DNA from: Candidatus Gracilibacteria bacterium GN02-873
GTDB taxonomy: Bacteria; Patescibacteriota; Gracilibacteria; BD1-5; UBA2023
NCBI GenBank assembly: GCA_003260345.1
Contig: MORC01000001.1
Location: 310,001-374,000 of the forward strand
DNA length: 64,000 nucleotides
Direction of reading: 5' to 3'
Shown here: in pieces, positions 8,088 to 16,791 of the stretch
Numbering within the stretch: position 1 is the stretch's first letter
Layout: the number at the start of each line of letters is the position of its first letter
The notes under the pieces: model-generated
What the model was told of the DNA's origin: nothing
The model's input: only the letters and a program-made list of their open reading frames with translations
Database searches by the model: none
Position numbers and translations under genes: made by a program

Positions 8088-9254
8088 ATGAAACTGTTTA
8101 ACATTACCGATATTTTCAATAATATTGTAACAATGAGTCCTGAGACGCTGGAAGCGTTTCATGATACACTGAAAAAACATTTTAAAAAACTCAAAGCCAA
8201 TAGAGATCTTGATAATCTGAAAGTTTTGCGTAACCGAATTCTCACGATTTTGGACAATAATGCGAGAAAATTTAGCGATACGGAACTCAAAAAAGTTTCA
8301 AAACTTCGAAAATTGCTTCATAAAATGAACGAGGATATCGAGACTATGGAGCAGGAAATTGCGGAACCAATCGAATTGGTGGATGTGGTGCGCGAGGTTC
8401 ATAACAAATATAAACCAACAGAAAAACTTTCAGACAAAGAAAAAGGGAAATATGTCCTCGTCAAGATGAAAAAAGATACGATTTCGTACGAGGAAGAACT
8501 GGTGCGTTTGCAACTGGAATTAGTAAAACTACAGCGATATCTGATGCAAACTGGAAAAAAATTATTAATTATTTTCGAGGGGCGCGATGCAGCAGGGAAG
8601 GGTGGTACAATCAAACGTTTTACAGAAATGCTTAATCCTCGCCAACACCGCGTGGTGGCACTTCAGAAGCCGAGTGATATTGAGCGTGGGCAGTGGTATT
8701 TTCAGCGCTATATTGCACATTTGCCGAATGCTGGCGAAATGGTGTTTTTTGATCGCTCATGGTACAATCGCGCTGGTGTGGAGCCAGTGATGGGTTTCGT
8801 GGGAAAGCGAGATTATGAACATTTTATGAATGAAGTTCCTACTTTTGAAAAATTGCTTGTTGGCGCCAATACAAAAATCGTAAAATTTTATTTTTCGGTG
8901 AGCAAATATGAGCAAGCCAAGCGATTTGAAGAACGTCGAACCAATCCATTCAAACAATATAAATTGTCGCCCGTGGATCAGTTTTCTCAGCAATTGTGGG
9001 ACAAATATACGCTCGCAGAATATCATAACTTCACACGCACGCATTCGAGTTATGCGCCGTGGATTATTGTTCACAGCGACGATAAAAAACAGGCTCGTCT
9101 CAATGCTATCAAGTATATTCTTTCCCTTTACAAATATCCTGATAAAATTGATGAAAAATATTTGCAAATCGACGAAGGTGAAGTGGAAACAGGTCTTGAA
9201 CGCGCACGAACACTCAAAAAAGAAATTAACGAAGATAAAACATTGTTTGACTAA
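8088..9254 (+). CDS. ppk2: Polyphosphate kinase 2 family
   Basis: This 388-aa protein belongs to PPK2, which uses polyphosphate to phosphorylate nucleoside mono- or diphosphates (or the reverse). The P-loop region FEGRDAAGKGG (Walker A) is near residue 165, KPSDIERGQWYFQRY follows, and FDRSWYNRAGVEPVMGF carries the Walker B Asp-Arg. An N-terminal extension of about 125 residues is highly charged and helical, and is longer than in minimal PPK2. The protein gives a cheap way to regenerate NTPs in a cell with little metabolism. Substrate class (ADP/GDP or AMP) cannot be told from sequence by eye. No TGA codons. Confidence 0.9.
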   Translation: MKLFNITDIFNNIVTMSPETLEAFHDTLKKHFKKLKANRDLDNLKVLRNRILTILDNNARKFSDTELKKVSKLRKLLHKMNEDIETMEQEIAEPIELVDVVREVHNKYKPTEKLSDKEKGKYVLVKMKKDTISYEEELVRLQLELVKLQRYLMQTGKKLLIIFEGRDAAGKGGTIKRFTEMLNPRQHRVVALQKPSDIERGQWYFQRYIAHLPNAGEMVFFDRSWYNRAGVEPVMGFVGKRDYEHFMNEVPTFEKLLVGANTKIVKFYFSVSKYEQAKRFEERRTNPFKQYKLSPVDQFSQQLWDKYTLAEYHNFTRTHSSYAPWIIVHSDDKKQARLNAIKYILSLYKYPDKIDEKYLQIDEGEVETGLERARTLKKEINEDKTLFD

Positions 9255-9283
9255 AAAATCCCATTTTTGGGATTTTTCTTTTT
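9253..9283 (+). terminator. Terminator after ppk2
   Basis: AAAAATCCC / GGGATTTTT around a T-rich loop, followed by T-rich sequence, directly after the stop codon. Confidence 0.8.
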
Positions 9284-9395
9284 ATTTTTGTATTCGCATT
9301 GACTAAAAATTGACTATATTTTCAATTTTTTTCTTATTGCAAAAAATAGTAATTATTTCAAACGTATAATATTTTCCCTTCAATAAGCCAATAAT

Positions 9396-9415
9396 TATTG
9401 CAAAAATTTGCAATA
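9396..9415. repeat. Dispersed palindrome, copy 1 (TATTGCAA..TTGCAATA)
   Basis: TATTGCAAAAATTTGCAATA, with perfect 8-base arms. It lies in the 181-base gap between the convergent ppk2 and rsmI genes. A degenerate half-copy precedes it at 9334-9357. The rest of the gap holds nothing recognisable. Confidence 0.65.
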
Positions 9416-9435
9416 GATTAAATTTTTAGAATTTT

Positions 9436-10101
9436 TTAAAAAATAATCACGAATTCTCATTTGATTTTTCCAGGATTTTCCTTGAAAAAACTTCGAACTT
9501 CACTGATCGTTCCACGAGTAAATTCCTCAAATTTTTTGGTGATTTCGCGTGCCACCACAAGAGGCGTTTCGCTACCAAAATATTCCTCAAACTCGGAGAG
9601 GGTTTTTTCGATGCGATGAACAGATTCATATACAATCGTCGTGTATTCGCGATTTTGTAATTTTTTGAGCATAGTTTGGCGCCCTTTTTTGATGGGTAAA
9701 AAACCGAGATATATGTACTGATGCGTATCGAACCCGCTCGCCACAAGTGCGGAAAGCACGGCAGAGGCACCGGGAATCGGCTCAACCGTGAGATTCGCTT
9801 CGATAGCTTTTTTGATGAGAATAAAACCAGGATCACTAATTCCAGGCGTTCCAGCATCTGAGACAAGCGCCACATGTTTCCCTTCATGAAGCAAATCGAT
9901 TACTTTGTCGATTTTGGAAAAACCTGAATGTGAATGGAACGACATGAGACGGCCACTATTTTCGATTTCGTAGAATTTGAGAAGTTGACCAGTAACGCGA
10001 GTATCCTCGCACGCGATAAAATCCGCTTCTTTGAGAATACGAAGCGCGCGGAGCGTGATATCTTCGAGGTTGCCGATGGGTGTGGAAACAATTGAAAGCA
10101 T
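9436..10101 (-). CDS. rsmI: 16S rRNA 2'-O-methyltransferase RsmI
   Basis: This 221-aa SAM-dependent enzyme methylates the 2'-OH of C1402 in 16S rRNA. Family signatures are STPIGNLEDITLRA at the N-terminus, CEDTRVT, SDAGTPGISDPG and PIPGASAVLSAL. A TGA at 9457-9459 read as Gly gives the typical C-terminal ending KGEFVIIF, where RsmI homologues carry KGE followed by hydrophobics; without recoding the tail is lost. The ATG at 10101 is chosen because MLSIVSTPIGN is the usual start. No clear terminator follows; a palindromic repeat lies 20 bases downstream. Confidence 0.93.
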
Positions 10102-10140
10102 AATTTTTTCGATATTGTATGCAGAAAAATTTTTTTGTAA

Positions 10141-10171
10141 AATAAAAATCCTCGAAAGAAGATTTTTATTT
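10141..10171 (-). terminator. Terminator overlapping the stop of the gene at 10166-10456
   Basis: On the minus strand AAAAATC / GATTTTT with a 10-base loop is followed by ATTTT. The TAA stop lies in the upstream arm. Confidence 0.6.
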
Positions 10172-10456
10172 GTTCGAATTTGTAGAAAAAATATTCTGAT
10201 TGGAAGGATTTTCCGAAGTACTCTGGGTCTGTGGCACTTGAACATTTGTTCGAGTATTTTTAAAGGCGCCAAGCGGAAAAGCTACTCCGACAAAAATCAA
10301 AAATGCTCCAATCAAAGCGATAGCCACAACCGTTCCATTGGAACCGAGATATTTTTGCGCCCAGCCCCATTCGCCAGTAAAATGATAAATCGGATATCGA
10401 TAGCGAAGCATCGCAACGCCCGTCACAACGATAATAATTCCTACAAGCCAATCCAT
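10166..10456 (-). CDS. Small two-helix membrane protein
   Basis: This 96-aa protein starts at ATG 10456. It has two hydrophobic helices (about 3-19 and 44-64) and a Thr/Ser/Asn/Gln-rich tail of about 30 residues. A TATAAT sits about 25 bases upstream on the minus strand, so it has its own promoter, and a terminator overlaps its stop. No family is recognised; a similar pattern occurs in many uncharacterised CPR membrane proteins. Confidence 0.55.
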   Translation of the reverse strand: MDWLVGIIIVVTGVAMLRYRYPIYHFTGEWGWAQKYLGSNGTVVAIALIGAFLIFVGVAFPLGAFKNTRTNVQVPQTQSTSENPSNQNIFSTNSNK

Positions 10457-10518
10457 AATCAAAAATTAATTTTTCTGATTATATCGTAAATTTCGGTTTT
10501 TTGCAAATTTTGAAAAAA

Positions 10519-11133
10519 TTATATGAATCGTGGGTCGTTCAAAATTTTTTGGGCGATTTTTCTGGCAAGCATAAAATCAAAATATTCTCCGCGCCCACTT
10601 TTAGCATTTCGCACCAAATGCCGCCCGTTAAAATTCGCTGGCCGTTTGAGCTCGATATTTGTTGCGTGCGTATATGGACTTCCGTCCTGACGATCACGAT
10701 ACTCTTTTCGCTCAAAAGTTACCGAAAAACGCCATTCTTTATTATTATAACGAAAAGTCAGAGTAGCCTCATTTTCGCCAATATTTTTGGCGCGATGCAA
10801 ATAAGTAATGTGGCGTTCATCAATCGTCATTGGGAATTCTTCCATTGAGAATTCTTGCGCGCCAGAACAAATCGAATTGACTTTTTGACGAGTGGCTTGT
10901 TGTACGGAATCTATAGACTCGGGAGTAGTTTGTTCGTTATTTTCCAAAATATTTTGTACTGTTTCGCTTGTTTTGATATTTTGATTTTCAAAAAAATCTA
11001 GTTTTTCTGTATCAGAAAGTTCTCATTGTTGAGGAATTCCTTCATGCATAGTACCGTAAGGCGCTTCGTCAAAATCAAAAAGTTCTCATTGTCGAGGCGT
11101 TCCTTCATAAAAATTACGTTCAAGATTAGCCAT
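10519..11133 (-). CDS. Unknown soluble protein with a duplicated N-terminal motif
   Basis: This 204-aa protein has two TGA codons (11086-11088, 11023-11025) read as Gly; without recoding only the last 142 residues remain. The N-terminus carries an approximate repeat, EGTPRQGELFD and EGIPQQGELSD, about 21 residues apart, and both copies use the same recoded codon in CAA-TGA-GAA-CTT. The C-terminal 90 residues form a compact charged domain (RRAKNIGENEATLTF region onward). I recognise no family. A dispersed palindrome lies 28 bases upstream of the start. The long intergenic space to nrdB suggests its own transcript. Confidence 0.6.
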
Positions 11134-11160
11134 ATTTGATAAAATCTTAAAAAATTGCAC

Positions 11161-11180
11161 TATTGCAAATATTTGTAATA
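11161..11180. repeat. Dispersed palindrome, copy 2
   Basis: TATTGCAAATATTTGTAATA, one arm mismatch. It shares the following ATATTTCCTTT with copy 3 at 28573. It lies 28 bases upstream of the minus-strand gene starting at 11133. Confidence 0.65.
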
Positions 11181-11295
11181 ATATTTCCTTTGTAAATAGG
11201 AAAACTTCTCAAAAAATTTCTTAATACAAAATTTTGCAAAAAATAATTTTTCTGAAAATTTTTGCAAAAATTAGAGTTTTCCTGAAAAATTTTGA

Positions 11296-12345
11296 TTAAA
11301 AATCCCAACTTCCAGCCATTGATGAACTCTGAGTATAGTTGATAACTGTCGTCTCAAAGAAATTTCCTTTGTCCGCGTTTGGATCCTGAAGGCGCTCCAA
11401 ATGTTTGTACGGATTTTTTATTGCGTCAGGGTAGAGTGGTGCAATCCCAATCATCGCGAGACGCTCATTGGCAAGCCAATGCGTATATTCTTCTGTCGTT
11501 TGCTCGTTGATTCCAGGAATTTTATTTCCGAGAATATGTTTTGACCATTCAATTTCCTGTTCAACAGCTTTTTTCATCATTTCTTTTACGAGATTTTCAT
11601 CATAAATTGACGGAAATTCCTTTTTGATTTCGCGCATCATATTAGCAAAAAGTGTCACATGTGTGAGCTCATCGCGGCGAATATACGCAATCATTCGGCC
11701 AGTTGCTGGCATTTTCTGATGATCCACGAGCGTGTCAAAAAATGCAAACCCATTGTAGAAATAAATTGATTCCAAAAGGAAATTCGCGACAATTCCTCGG
11801 AAAAAATTTTCATCACTTGGATCATCGATAAAATCCTGATAAATCTGCCCAATATATTTGTTTCGTTCGAGCAAAATAGGATTATCGCGCCAAAAATAAT
11901 AAATTTCTTCGCGTTCTTCTGCGTTTACGACAGTTTCCAAAATCGTAGCATAACTTTGCGAATGAATGGCTTCCTGATAGGTCTGAATTGACAAAATCAA
12001 ATTCACTTCGGGTGATGTCACATAATCGCTAAAATTCGGCAAATTCACCGTCTGAATCGAATCCAAAAAAATCAAAAACGACAAAATTCCTTTGTACGCG
12101 CGCTGTTCTTCTGGCGACAAAACCGAATGAAAATCTCGCGCATCATCTTTGAGGCCTTTTACTTTTTCTGGCACCCAAAAATTTCCAATCATCACCTGAT
12201 ACATCGCTTTTGCCCACGGATATTTCACATCATTGAGATTAAAAATTCCCGTCGTTGAGCCCTTAATAATCGTACGAACTGAGACATCATCATTTCCTTC
12301 TGGATTAAAAATGAGATTTCGTTGCAAATCCTGATTTTCTGACAT
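11296..12345 (-). CDS. nrdB: Ribonucleotide reductase, class I beta subunit
   Basis: This 349-aa subunit generates the radical used by NrdA to make deoxynucleotides. The metal ligands and radical Tyr are present: Asp95 (FLDSIQ), Glu125 and His128 with Tyr132 (QEAIHSQSY), Glu192, and Glu226/His229 (RDELTHV). This fits a tyrosyl-radical di-metal enzyme. The start at 12345 (MSENQDLQ) is preferred over in-frame codons upstream, which would overlap an NrdR-like box. Its partner nrdA is about 1 kb away on the other strand, so the two are separate units linked by shared NrdR-like sites. No TGA codons. Confidence 0.93.
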   Translation of the reverse strand: MSENQDLQRNLIFNPEGNDDVSVRTIIKGSTTGIFNLNDVKYPWAKAMYQVMIGNFWVPEKVKGLKDDARDFHSVLSPEEQRAYKGILSFLIFLDSIQTVNLPNFSDYVTSPEVNLILSIQTYQEAIHSQSYATILETVVNAEEREEIYYFWRDNPILLERNKYIGQIYQDFIDDPSDENFFRGIVANFLLESIYFYNGFAFFDTLVDHQKMPATGRMIAYIRRDELTHVTLFANMMREIKKEFPSIYDENLVKEMMKKAVEQEIEWSKHILGNKIPGINEQTTEEYTHWLANERLAMIGIAPLYPDAIKNPYKHLERLQDPNADKGNFFETTVINYTQSSSMAGSWDF

Positions 12346-12422
12346 ATTCGAAATTTGAAAAATAAATAAAGTGTCGTCACTATATTTATTTTTTTTCGTT
12401 TGTAAAATTTTTTTATAGAAAA

Positions 12423-12470
12423 ACACAATATGTTGTGATGAAAATATTATTATCATCGCAAAATATCTAG
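12423..12470 (-). promoter_or_regulatory. NrdR-like box pair upstream of nrdB
   Basis: ACACAATATGTTGTGA (12423-12438) fits the NrdR consensus acaCwAtATaTwGtgt with one core mismatch. A weaker CAAAATATCT core begins at 12459, 33 bases on, the same spacing as the pair upstream of nrdA. NrdR represses ribonucleotide reductase genes when dATP is high. Confidence 0.6.
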
Positions 12471-12520
12471 AAAAAATTCTCTATACAAATTTTATTTTTA
12501 TTTTATTGCAAAATTAAATT

Positions 12521-12553
12521 AAAAAAATAAAAATCCCCAAAAAAGGAGATTTT
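12521..12553 (-). terminator. Terminator of the cytidylyltransferase-like gene
   Basis: On the minus strand, AAATCTCC / GGGGATTT around a T-loop is followed by a long T-rich run. Confidence 0.7.
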
Positions 12554-12594
12554 ATACAAACCCCATGTTGTGTTTCTGATTCGAATTTTTCACT

Positions 12595-12626
12595 TTTTCA
12601 ATTGCATCAATTTTCAATTGCATCAA
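12595..12626. repeat. Perfect 16-bp tandem repeat
   Basis: TTTTCAATTGCATCAA occurs twice in direct succession (12595-12610, 12611-12626), just downstream of the cytidylyltransferase-like gene's stop. Confidence 0.7.
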
Positions 12627-12630
12627 AAAA

Positions 12631-13113
12631 TTATTTTTCTGGATTTTTTTCGAGATTTTTCCGCAAAATCGAGCTTTTAAATTTTTCTGGAAAATAGCTT
12701 CCTATTCGCATTGTTTGAATATTTGGAAATTTTTCTGACAAGATTTTTTCTGGAACTTTTTGATCATACCCAAAAAATAAAATTTCCGGCGAAAATTGCT
12801 CAATGGGCGCAAAAATATTTTTTTCGTCACCGATAATGGCGTGATTTCCTGGATTTTCTCCAAATTTTTTTTCCAAAAATTTCGCGATTTTTTCTCGTCG
12901 CAAATCCTCATTTTCATTCGGCAAAAATCATTTTCCTGACAAAACTCGAGCGTCGCGCGCCACGACAACCACGAGATTTTCGCAGTGTTTTTTGGCTTCG
13001 CAAATATAAAATTCGTGCCCTGCGTGAAATAAATCAAACGTTCCAAAAACCATTCCTGTCTTGAAAATTTTCGTTTTTCATTTCTGCATATTTTTTTCGC
13101 GATTTTCGAACAT
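12631..13113 (-). CDS. Cytidylyltransferase-like nucleotidyltransferase
   Basis: This 160-aa protein carries VFGTFDLFHAGHEFY near the N-terminus, the (H/G)xGH nucleotidyltransferase signature of the TagD/RibF-like superfamily, which transfers a nucleotide to a phosphate-containing acceptor. TGA codons at 12925-12927 and 13078-13080 are read as Gly. The first restores the KGFLPNENEDLRREKI stretch, equivalent to the family's conserved Arg-rich segment. The start at 13113 is the most upstream of three in-frame ATGs and is uncertain. The substrate (glycerol-3-phosphate, FMN or a sugar phosphate) cannot be told. It is divergent from nrdA. Confidence 0.75.
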
Positions 13114-13215
13114 AAAAATTTTTTAAAAATATTTTTTACACATTTTTGCTTCAAAATCAAGCCACCAAAATCTCTGCTTCAAAAAGAGATTTCCTGACAT
13201 TTTTGAAAAAACTTT

Positions 13216-13264
13216 TGACAATATTTAGTGTTTTGAGTAAAGTTATCAGCACAATATATTTGAT
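13216..13264 (+). promoter_or_regulatory. NrdR-like box pair upstream of nrdA
   Basis: Cores CAATATTTAG (13219-13228) and CAATATATTT (13252-13261) each match the NrdR core CwAtATaTwG with one mismatch and lie 33 bases apart. They sit in the 236-base divergent gap before nrdA, which otherwise holds only AT-rich sequence and a half-copy of the dispersed palindrome (about 13269-13285). Confidence 0.6.
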
Positions 13265-13349
13265 TTTTTCAAATTTTTGCAATAAGGGATTTTTGCTTCA
13301 TTATAGGGAAAATTTCCTTTTTTCAAATTTATTTTTTAAATTTTTGAGT

Positions 13350-15977
13350 ATGCCTCCGTATCAGATTAAGAAGCGCAATGGCGAGTTTGAAATTTTTGAC
13401 CGCAAGCGCATTGAAAACGCTATTTTACAAGCCGCCGCGAGCGTGTGTGAGTCCGATACGGATTTTGTGTCGACGATGGTGGATGCGATTGTGGACGAGA
13501 TTGACAGCGAATTTACCGAAAAAAATTGCCTCGTCGGTGTCGAAGAAGTGCAGGATATCGTCGAAAAACACCTCGTAAAGCACAACAAATTTGATATGGC
13601 GAAACACTATATTTTGTATCGCAAAGAACGTCAGTCTGAACGCGAAAGTGTCGCTCGCAAACTCGTGGCAGAATTTGAAAAAAATAAACTCAAAGTGACA
13701 AAAACTGACGGACGAAAAGAACTTTTTGATATCGCAAAAATTGAGAAAATTTTTAATTTTGCGGTGCAAGGATTGGAAAATTTTTGTGCGTTCGAAGAAT
13801 TGGTGGAAGCATTCAAGAAAAATATCGTTGAGGATATCAAAACCAAGGATATCATGAAGCTTCTCATCAAGACTTGTATCGACCTCGTGAGTGTAGAAAA
13901 TACTCACTGGGAGCAGGTTGCTGGGCGATTTGCGCTTTTTGATCTCTACAAACAAGCAGGAAAAAATCGTGGAATTTCTTTCGATGAAATCTATACCGGC
14001 CAGAGTTATTTGGATTTTTTCAAAACATACCTCGAAGAAGGCTTGTATTACAAAAATTTCTTGGAATATTATACCGAAGACGAAATCCGCCAAGCTGGCG
14101 AATATATCGCCAAAAATGGGAAAAATCAGGATTTAGCATACGGATACACAACGGTTTTGTCGCTCTCGAAGCGTTATTTGCTCAATCCAAATAAAGTCGT
14201 TCGCGAACTTCCACAGGAACTCTATATGTCAGTGGCACTTTTTTATGCGATTCCAGAAAAAAAAGAAAATCGCCTCGACTTTGCTTTCAAAGTGTATGAT
14301 TACACGAGCTCACAAAAAATTTCTCTCGCGACACCTGCACTCAACAATCCTCGAACGAACTGGCATCAGCTCGCAAGTTGTTTTAAGATCAACGTTTCTG
14401 ATGATTTGCGTGGAATTTATCATGCGATTGAAAATATTGCGCAGATTTCCAAATTTGGCGGCGGTGTGGGTGTGTACCTCGGACATATTCGCTCGCAAGC
14501 ATCAATGATTCGTGGAATTAAGGGCGCGGCTGGTGGTGTAGCGCCGTGGATCAAGGTTATCAACGATACAGCCATTGCTGTGAATCAGCTCGGACAGCGT
14601 CTTGGTGCGGTTTCGGTGACGCTTGACGTTTTTCATCGCGATATTTATGATTTTCTTGAACTACAAACCGAAACGGGTGATATTCGCTCCAAAAGTTTCG
14701 ATATTTTCCCGGCGATTTCGGTGCCAGATTTGTTCATGAAACGCGTAGAAAATAATGAAAATTGGACGCTTTTTGATCCGCATGAAATTTTTGTACTCTA
14801 CGGAAAACGCCTCGAAGATACTTTTGACACAGAATTTGAAAAATTCTATACAGAGCTTGAAAATGACAACAGATTGACCCTTAAAAAAGTCATCGAAGCC
14901 AAAGATTTGTTCAAACAATTTCTCAAAACAACAGTGGAAACAGGGATGCCGTATGTGTTTTTCCGTGATACGGTGAATCGCCTCAATCCGAACAAACACG
15001 CAGGAAATGTGTATTCAACACAACTTTGTACTGAAATTTGTCAGAACACGAGTACAACGCAATTTGTGGAAGAATATATTGAAAATGGCGATAAGGTTGT
15101 GCTTTCGTATGAAGCAGGGGATTTGGTGACTTGCGTGCTTTCGTCTATCAATGTCGCAAAAGTAAATACTGACGAGGATATTGAACGAATTTTCCCAGTT
15201 TTGACACGATTGCTTGATAATCTCATCACACTCAATCGATTTCCTGTTAAAGAAGCAGAAAGAACGGCCGAACGATATCGCTCGATTGGTATCGGATATC
15301 TGGGGCTTTCAGAATTTTTGGCAACACGAAAAATCTCGTATGACAGCCCCGAGGCACGTGAAATCACTGACAAACTTTTTGAAAAATATACTTTCCACAC
15401 ATACAAAGCATCGGCAGAACTTGCGGCAGAACGCGGAACATATCCGCTCTACAAAGGCTCTGAATACGACAAAGGCATTTTACTCGGACGCAAACGAGAA
15501 GATTTTATTGCAGAATCAAAGGTTGCTGGTCTTGACTGGAATGTTGTATTTGACGCGATTGCAAAAAATGGCGTGCGATTCTCATATCATACTGCGCCAG
15601 CGCCGAATACTTCAACGGCGGGAATCGTCGGAACAACAGCCGCACTTTTGCCAATTTATAAAAAATATTTCATCGAAACCAATCTTGCATCTCCGACGGT
15701 TCGTATCGCGCCAAAACTCAATGCTGAGAATTTCTGGTATTACAAAGAATATGTAAATATGGATATGAATGATGTGATCGATATGATTTCTGTCATTTAT
15801 AAATGGGTGGATCAGTCAATTAGTTTTGAATGGATGATTGACCCGTCCAAGGTTTCGCCAGCACAACTTTATGGATACTATATGAAATCTTGGAAGCAGG
15901 GAATCAAAACGGTGTATTATGTTCGTTCACTTTCCAGTGACGTGAGCAAAGAAGCTTGCGTGAGTTGTAGTGGTTAA
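13350..15977 (+). CDS. nrdA: Ribonucleotide reductase, class I alpha subunit
   Basis: This 875-aa catalytic subunit reduces ribonucleoside diphosphates. An ATP-cone (residues about 1-90) gives allosteric activity control. The active-site region includes LATPALNNPRTNWHQLASCF (Cys of the redox pair), the NVYSTQLCTEI segment, the APAPNTSTAGIVG loop and, at the very end, CVSC as the shuttle thiols. The length is typical of long class I alpha chains. The ATG at 13350 is chosen because MPPYQIKKRNG begins the ATP-cone; the frame is open 200 bases further up but crosses the NrdR-like boxes. It has no TGA codons. It pairs with nrdB at 11296-12345. Confidence 0.95.
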   Translation: MPPYQIKKRNGEFEIFDRKRIENAILQAAASVCESDTDFVSTMVDAIVDEIDSEFTEKNCLVGVEEVQDIVEKHLVKHNKFDMAKHYILYRKERQSERESVARKLVAEFEKNKLKVTKTDGRKELFDIAKIEKIFNFAVQGLENFCAFEELVEAFKKNIVEDIKTKDIMKLLIKTCIDLVSVENTHWEQVAGRFALFDLYKQAGKNRGISFDEIYTGQSYLDFFKTYLEEGLYYKNFLEYYTEDEIRQAGEYIAKNGKNQDLAYGYTTVLSLSKRYLLNPNKVVRELPQELYMSVALFYAIPEKKENRLDFAFKVYDYTSSQKISLATPALNNPRTNWHQLASCFKINVSDDLRGIYHAIENIAQISKFGGGVGVYLGHIRSQASMIRGIKGAAGGVAPWIKVINDTAIAVNQLGQRLGAVSVTLDVFHRDIYDFLELQTETGDIRSKSFDIFPAISVPDLFMKRVENNENWTLFDPHEIFVLYGKRLEDTFDTEFEKFYTELENDNRLTLKKVIEAKDLFKQFLKTTVETGMPYVFFRDTVNRLNPNKHAGNVYSTQLCTEICQNTSTTQFVEEYIENGDKVVLSYEAGDLVTCVLSSINVAKVNTDEDIERIFPVLTRLLDNLITLNRFPVKEAERTAERYRSIGIGYLGLSEFLATRKISYDSPEAREITDKLFEKYTFHTYKASAELAAERGTYPLYKGSEYDKGILLGRKREDFIAESKVAGLDWNVVFDAIAKNGVRFSYHTAPAPNTSTAGIVGTTAALLPIYKKYFIETNLASPTVRIAPKLNAENFWYYKEYVNMDMNDVIDMISVIYKWVDQSISFEWMIDPSKVSPAQLYGYYMKSWKQGIKTVYYVRSLSSDVSKEACVSCSG

Positions 15978-16001
15978 AAATCCCTTTTTGGGATTTTTTA
16001 A
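15976..16001 (+). terminator. Terminator after nrdA
   Basis: AAAAATCCC-TTTTT-GGGATTTTTT, overlapping the stop codon. Confidence 0.8.
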
Positions 16002-16057
16002 AATTATCTTTGATTTTTGAAAAAATTCTTATAATTGTTGTGCTTAAAAATAAAAAT

Positions 16058-16762
16058 ATGACTGATAAAAATTCTCAAAAAAATAGCGAAATAATTCCTG
16101 TATTTTTCAATACATTTTTGATAGTCCTCTGAAGTTTTGGATTTGGTATTTTGTGTTTGTGGCTTTTGTCAAAAAATATTGAAATTGATAAAATAGGTGA
16201 TGCTTTCAATATTCTGTGAGCCGTGACTGGAGCAATTGCTGTTGTATTGGTATATCTGACCTATAAAACTCAAAAAGAAGAACTTTCACTCACGAGACAA
16301 GAGCTGAAAAATAGTGCTGAGATGATGCGACAACAAAAAGAAATTATGGATGAGGAAAAGAAAATTATGGAAGAAGAAAAATTTCGTAATTATTTTAGTT
16401 TTTTGTTGGAACAAAAAGAAAAAATTAAGAATAATATTATTTATTTAGGTGACTCAGTACATAAGGAGTTAAGGGGAGAAAAATTTTTCAATGTGAGTAC
16501 AGGGATTATAGATTCTTTAAACGAATGTGATTGGGATGTAGACTATGGATTAGAAAAAAGATTAGACTCTCTTGCCTTATATTGCAATTATAATAAGCAA
16601 CAATTGAAACGGTATCAGGAATTTTCGGATTTTATTAAAAAGGAATCATTAAAAAATGATGATTTTAAACTAATTTATGATGCAATAGTATCAGAAGATG
16701 AAAAATTCTTTTTTGAACAGATCTGGGATTTTGTAGGTAAATATTATCCAAAAGAAAAATAA
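16058..16762 (+). CDS. Two-helix membrane protein with coiled coil, possibly Abi-like
   Basis: This 234-aa protein has two TGA codons (16130, 16217) read as Gly, both inside the membrane region. Two hydrophobic helices (about 14-37 and 50-69) are followed by a 35-residue coiled coil rich in Glu, Lys, Met and Gln (KEIMDEEKKIMEEEK) and a 120-residue helical cytoplasmic domain beginning RNYFSFLLEQKEKIKNNI. This layout, and the FxxLLxxKExI stretch after the coil, resembles proteins annotated as putative phage abortive infection (PutAbiC-like). The match is by architecture only and no catalytic motif is visible. It is monocistronic. Confidence 0.5.
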
Positions 16763-16791
16763 AAAACCTCCTCACGGAAGTTTTTTATTTT
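16762..16791. terminator. Bidirectional terminator
   Basis: AAAAAAC(c)TCC / GGA(a)GTTTTTT with A- and T-runs on both sides, between two convergent genes. Confidence 0.65.

Noticed and set aside
9334..9357. Full copy of the dispersed palindrome
   Set aside because: Only one arm matches well; it is kept as a degenerate half-copy.
13425..14093. 222-aa antisense ORF within nrdA
   Set aside because: A frame shadow of a well-supported gene, made of Phe/Ile-rich sequence without a start signal.
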